Assembly (NCBI RefSeq): GCF_900182915.1 | Contig: NZ_FXUG01000015.1 | Span: forward strand, 1 to 64,000 | Length of the DNA: 64,000 bases | Reading direction: 5' to 3' | Origin: Neorhodopirellula lusitana | Lineage (GTDB): Bacteria; Planctomycetota; Planctomycetia; Pirellulales; Pirellulaceae | Program-made: the position numbers and the translations under genes | The notes under the pieces: generated by a model | Told to the model about the DNA's origin: nothing | The model's database searches: none | The model's input: the letters and a program-made list of their open reading frames with translations, nothing else | Part shown: one piece after another, positions 61,017 to 64,000 of the stretch | How the letters are laid out: each line of letters opens with the position of its first letter | Position numbering within the stretch: position 1 is the stretch's first letter

Positions 61017-64000
61017 ATGTCACGCTTCTTTATCTATCGTCCCATTTTCGCGTCGGTGATCTCGATCATCATCATGATCGCGGGCGTTGTGTCGTTCGGT
61101 GCGTTACCGGTCGCCAAGTTCCCGCCAATCGCACCGCCCACGGTGAGTGTGACGGCGATCTATCCGGGCGGTGACGCACGCACGATTGCCGAAACGGTGG
61201 CGACGCCAATCGAGCAACAGGTCAATGGTGTGGAGGGCATGATTTACATGTCTTCGACCAGTGCCAATGATGGTACCTATACGCTGACGGTAACCTTTGA
61301 AGTCGGAACGGACATGGACATCGCGTCTGTGTTGGTCCAAAACCGGGTTGCGATTGCGGAGGCGCAGTTGCCCTCGGAGGTGCGATCGCAGGGGATCACG
61401 ACGAAGAAGAAGTCGACCCAGATCCTGCAGTTCATTGCGCTGACATCGCCGGACGGCACGTACGATGATTTGTTTTTAAGCAACTATTCGTTGACGGTGA
61501 AGGATGAACTGAGTCGAGTTGCCGGGGTCGGTGAGGTCCAGGTCTTTGGTGCAGGCGATTACAGCATGCGGATCTGGTTGGATCCGCGTAAGTTGAAACA
61601 ACGGGGTTTAACGACTGCGGATGTGGTCGCCGCGATCCGTGAACAAAACGTGCAGGTCGCGGCCGGGCAAGTGGGCGCCGCACCCGCGCCCGAGGGTACC
61701 GCGTATCAGTTGACCGTTAGCGCTCGTGGGCGGTTGGCGACGACGACGGAGTTCGAAGACATCATCATCACGGCCGGGGAAGACGGTCGTGCGCTGCGTG
61801 TGAAGGATGTTGCCCGAGTGGAGTTGGGTGGGAAGGATTACACGTTCGACTCGCGTTTCGACGGTCAGCCTTCGGCATCGATCGGGATCTATCAATTGCC
61901 GGATGCAAATGCGATCACGACGGCCTCGCTCTTGCGAGACAAGATGAAGGAACTGAGTGAAAGCAGTAACTGGCCCGAGGGAATGGTCTATCAGATTCCC
62001 TTTGACACGACGCTTTTCGTGGAAGCTTCGATCACGGAAGTCTACAAAACGCTTGCCGTCGCCGTGTTGTTGGTGGTGCTGGTGATTTATGTGTTCTTGC
62101 AAGATTGGCGTGCCACAATCATTCCGGTGATCGCGATTCCGGTGTCGCTGATCGGAACCTTTGCAGTGATGAATGTGATCGGCTTTTCAATCAACATGCT
62201 TTCCCTGTTTGGGATTGTGTTGGCGATCGGGATTGTGGTCGATGATGCGATCGTCGTGGTCGAGAATGCCACGCGGCACCTAGCGGACGGTTTGAAACCG
62301 AAAGAGGCCGCGGTGAAGGCGATGTCAGAGATCACTGGTCCGGTGATCGCGACCACGCTGGTCTTGCTTGCCGTGTTTGTTCCGACGGCGTTCATGGGCG
62401 GCATCACGGGCGAACTGTCGCGACAATTTGCGTTAACGATTTCCGGTGCGGTGTTGATCAGTACGCTCAACGCGCTAACCCTGAGTCCGGCGTTGTGTGG
62501 TTTGATTTTGCGACCGCCAACCGAAACGAGCTTTGTGGGATTCCGATGGTTCAATCGCGGGTTCGATGGAGCTACGTCAGTCTACGCGATCGTGATTCGG
62601 TGGTTTGTCCGTCTCGTGTTGGTGGTGCTGGTGGTGTACGTCGCCTTGGTCGGCACGACCGGTTTGACGTTCAATTCGCTTCCGACCGGTTTCGTTCCGT
62701 CGGAGGATCAGGGTTACTTGTTTGTGAACGTTCAATTGCCCGATTCGGCATCGAGTGAACGGACGCAAGAAGTGATGCGAGAGTTGGAGGGAATCTATGA
62801 GGACATTCCTGGCGTCTCGAATAACCTATCGATTGCTGGGTATTCACTGCTGGGCGGTTACGCGGGATCCAACCTTGGTTTCTCCGTCGTGATTCTGGAT
62901 CCGTGGGATGAGCGAACTGACCCAGAGAAGAGTCTGCCAGCGATCCTAGGTACGCTGCAGCAGCGATTCAGCACGGTACAGAGTGCGGTTGTGTTCGCGT
63001 TCTCTCCGCCGCCCATTGACGGTCTCGGTGCAGCGGGTGGGTTCCAAATGGAGGTGCTCGATCAGGGTGGCAACGGGTACGCATCCTTGCAAGCGACAGC
63101 GGAGGACTTGGCGGGCGCTGGCAACGGGCAAACCGATTTGGCGGGGTTGAATTCTTCGTTCCGCGCCAACGCACCTCAGCTTTTTGCGGACGTGGATCGC
63201 GTCAAGGCGAAGAACATGAACGTGCCGCTGGAGACCGTGTTCGGTACCCTGCAGGCCTACCTCGGGTCCGCGTATGTCAACGACTTTACCTACAACAACC
63301 GGTCTTACCAGGTTCGTGTGCAGGCGGAAGCCGCCTATCGCGCGTCGGCGGAAAGCATTTCTGATCTTGATGTGCGAGACCGGTCCGGCCGGATGGTACC
63401 GCTTGGGTCCATCGTCAACGTACAGGATGACTTTGGACCGTCAGTAGTGCGACGGTACAACCTGTATCCCAGCGCCGCGATCAACGGTTCAGCCGCACCG
63501 GGGAAAAGTTCGGGGGAGGCACTCAACTTGATGGAACAGATGGCGGACTCCCGCATGTCGCCCGGTTTTGGGTATGCCTGGACTGGCATGTCGTACCAAG
63601 AGAAACAGGCGGCCGGTGGTCAGGGGATGGTGTTCCTGTTGGCTGTCGTGGCGGTGTTCTTAGTGTTGGCGGCGCAGTACGAGAGTTGGACCAGCCCGGC
63701 GGCGGTGATTGCGGTGGTTCCACTCGCGGTGCTGGGGGTCGTGATGGCACTTGTGTTGCGAGGGGCGCCGAATAACACGTACACGCAAATTGGGATCGTG
63801 TTGCTGGTCGCGTTGGCCAGTAAGAATGCGATTCTGATTGTGGAGTTTGCTAGTGAAGAGCGACGGCGTGGTTTGTCGATTGGCGATGCCGCCGTCAACG
63901 CGGCTCGATTGCGTTTTCGAGCGATTCTGATGACCGCGTTCTCGTCGATTCTCGGATTTTTACCGCTGCTAGTCGCGACGGGCGCGGGGGCGGCGAGTCG
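61017..64000 (+). CDS. RND multidrug efflux permease (HAE1 type), cut by window end
   Basis: The reading frame from the ATG at 61017 stays open to the window end, giving about 994 residues of a family usually 1030-1060 long. HAE1 marks are MSRFFIYRPIFASVISI at the N-terminus, ATPIEQQVNGVEGMIYMSS, the proton-relay aspartates in GIVLAIGIVVDDAIVVVENA, FMGGITGEL, and the second transmembrane half ending in GIVLLVALASKNAILIVEFA. It exports hydrophobic compounds in exchange for protons, with the adaptor encoded just upstream. The substrate is unknown. Confidence 0.95.
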   Translation, partial: MSRFFIYRPIFASVISIIIMIAGVVSFGALPVAKFPPIAPPTVSVTAIYPGGDARTIAETVATPIEQQVNGVEGMIYMSSTSANDGTYTLTVTFEVGTDMDIASVLVQNRVAIAEAQLPSEVRSQGITTKKKSTQILQFIALTSPDGTYDDLFLSNYSLTVKDELSRVAGVGEVQVFGAGDYSMRIWLDPRKLKQRGLTTADVVAAIREQNVQVAAGQVGAAPAPEGTAYQLTVSARGRLATTTEFEDIIITAGEDGRALRVKDVARVELGGKDYTFDSRFDGQPSASIGIYQLPDANAITTASLLRDKMKELSESSNWPEGMVYQIPFDTTLFVEASITEVYKTLAVAVLLVVLVIYVFLQDWRATIIPVIAIPVSLIGTFAVMNVIGFSINMLSLFGIVLAIGIVVDDAIVVVENATRHLADGLKPKEAAVKAMSEITGPVIATTLVLLAVFVPTAFMGGITGELSRQFALTISGAVLISTLNALTLSPALCGLILRPPTETSFVGFRWFNRGFDGATSVYAIVIRWFVRLVLVVLVVYVALVGTTGLTFNSLPTGFVPSEDQGYLFVNVQLPDSASSERTQEVMRELEGIYEDIPGVSNNLSIAGYSLLGGYAGSNLGFSVVILDPWDERTDPEKSLPAILGTLQQRFSTVQSAVVFAFSPPPIDGLGAAGGFQMEVLDQGGNGYASLQATAEDLAGAGNGQTDLAGLNSSFRANAPQLFADVDRVKAKNMNVPLETVFGTLQAYLGSAYVNDFTYNNRSYQVRVQAEAAYRASAESISDLDVRDRSGRMVPLGSIVNVQDDFGPSVVRRYNLYPSAAINGSAAPGKSSGEALNLMEQMADSRMSPGFGYAWTGMSYQEKQAAGGQGMVFLLAVVAVFLVLAAQYESWTSPAAVIAVVPLAVLGVVMALVLRGAPNNTYTQIGIVLLVALASKNAILIVEFASEERRRGLSIGDAAVNAARLRFRAILMTAFSSILGFLPLLVATGAGAAS

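Overview
The window reads as chromosome of a planctomycete, most likely a Pirellulaceae member close to Rhodopirellula. This is inferred from gene content only. The markers are two DUF1559 prepilin-like proteins, three giant secreted proteins with an N-terminal LEPR-XLL-type motif, dockerin-type repeats, a CotH/lamin-tail/PKD adhesin, a large kinase-like protein with a membrane-anchored C-terminal domain, and several secreted enzymes with Tat-like or lipoprotein signals. I see no rRNA, tRNA, CRISPR array, phage or insertion sequence. Genes lie on both strands in short runs with ordinary intergenic spacing.

Layout. 0.4-3.4 kb: MtfA-type zinc peptidase, ArsR regulator and a Gfo/Idh/MocA oxidoreductase. 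4.0-7.5 kb: ftsH and rsgA, separated by a long hairpin repeat. 7.5-11.1 kb: a degenerate kinase-like membrane protein. 11.3-14.8 kb: glgA and galT. 14.9-17.2 kb: a ThuA-like protein overlapping a Sua5-type tRNA t6A enzyme. 17.5-18.9 kb: a DisA_N/diadenylate-cyclase-like protein. 19.2-21.9 kb: an animal-type haem peroxidase with dockerin repeats. 22.4-23.9 kb: DUF1559 protein, small lipoprotein, terminator. 24.4-27.2 kb: a LuxR-type two-component pair, divergent from a GH10 xylanase at 27.6-29.5 kb. 29.6-32.9 kb: a polyol-type dehydrogenase with an NCS1-like permease. 33.4-38.7 kb: the CotH protein with a 729-bp internal triplication. 39.0-40.9 kb: an LTXXQ-like secreted protein and a YHYH protein. 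41.9-43.7 kb: the second DUF1559, lipoprotein, terminator module. 43.7-47.3 kb: PhoD-like phosphatase, membrane protein and nitroreductase. 47.9-53.8 kb: DUF1353 lipoprotein, YhdH-type reductase, SGNH hydrolase, CBS protein, an unknown protein and an alpha/beta hydrolase. 53.9-56.2 kb: a DUF4347/CBM surface protein. 56.8-58.4 kb: TetR regulator and a dehalogenase-like hydrolase. 58.5-59.4 kb: a potassium-channel-like protein. 59.6 kb to the end: an RND efflux adaptor and its permease, cut by the window edge.

How the genes fit together. Housekeeping functions (proteolysis, ribosome maturation, glycogen/galactose sugar-nucleotide metabolism, t6A) are interleaved with a surface and polysaccharide theme: GH10, a possible xylan-binding CBM, an acetyl-esterase-like hydrolase, an SGNH hydrolase, a CotH adhesin and a dockerin-bearing peroxidase. 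The observations most worth following are the diadenylate-cyclase-like protein with near-intact catalytic motifs, the twice-repeated DUF1559/lipoprotein/terminator module, short-period in-frame repeats in linker inserts of otherwise conserved enzymes, the 729-bp triplication, and compound tandem repeats upstream of the DUF4347 gene. I did not find a clear new multi-gene defence or biosynthetic system.
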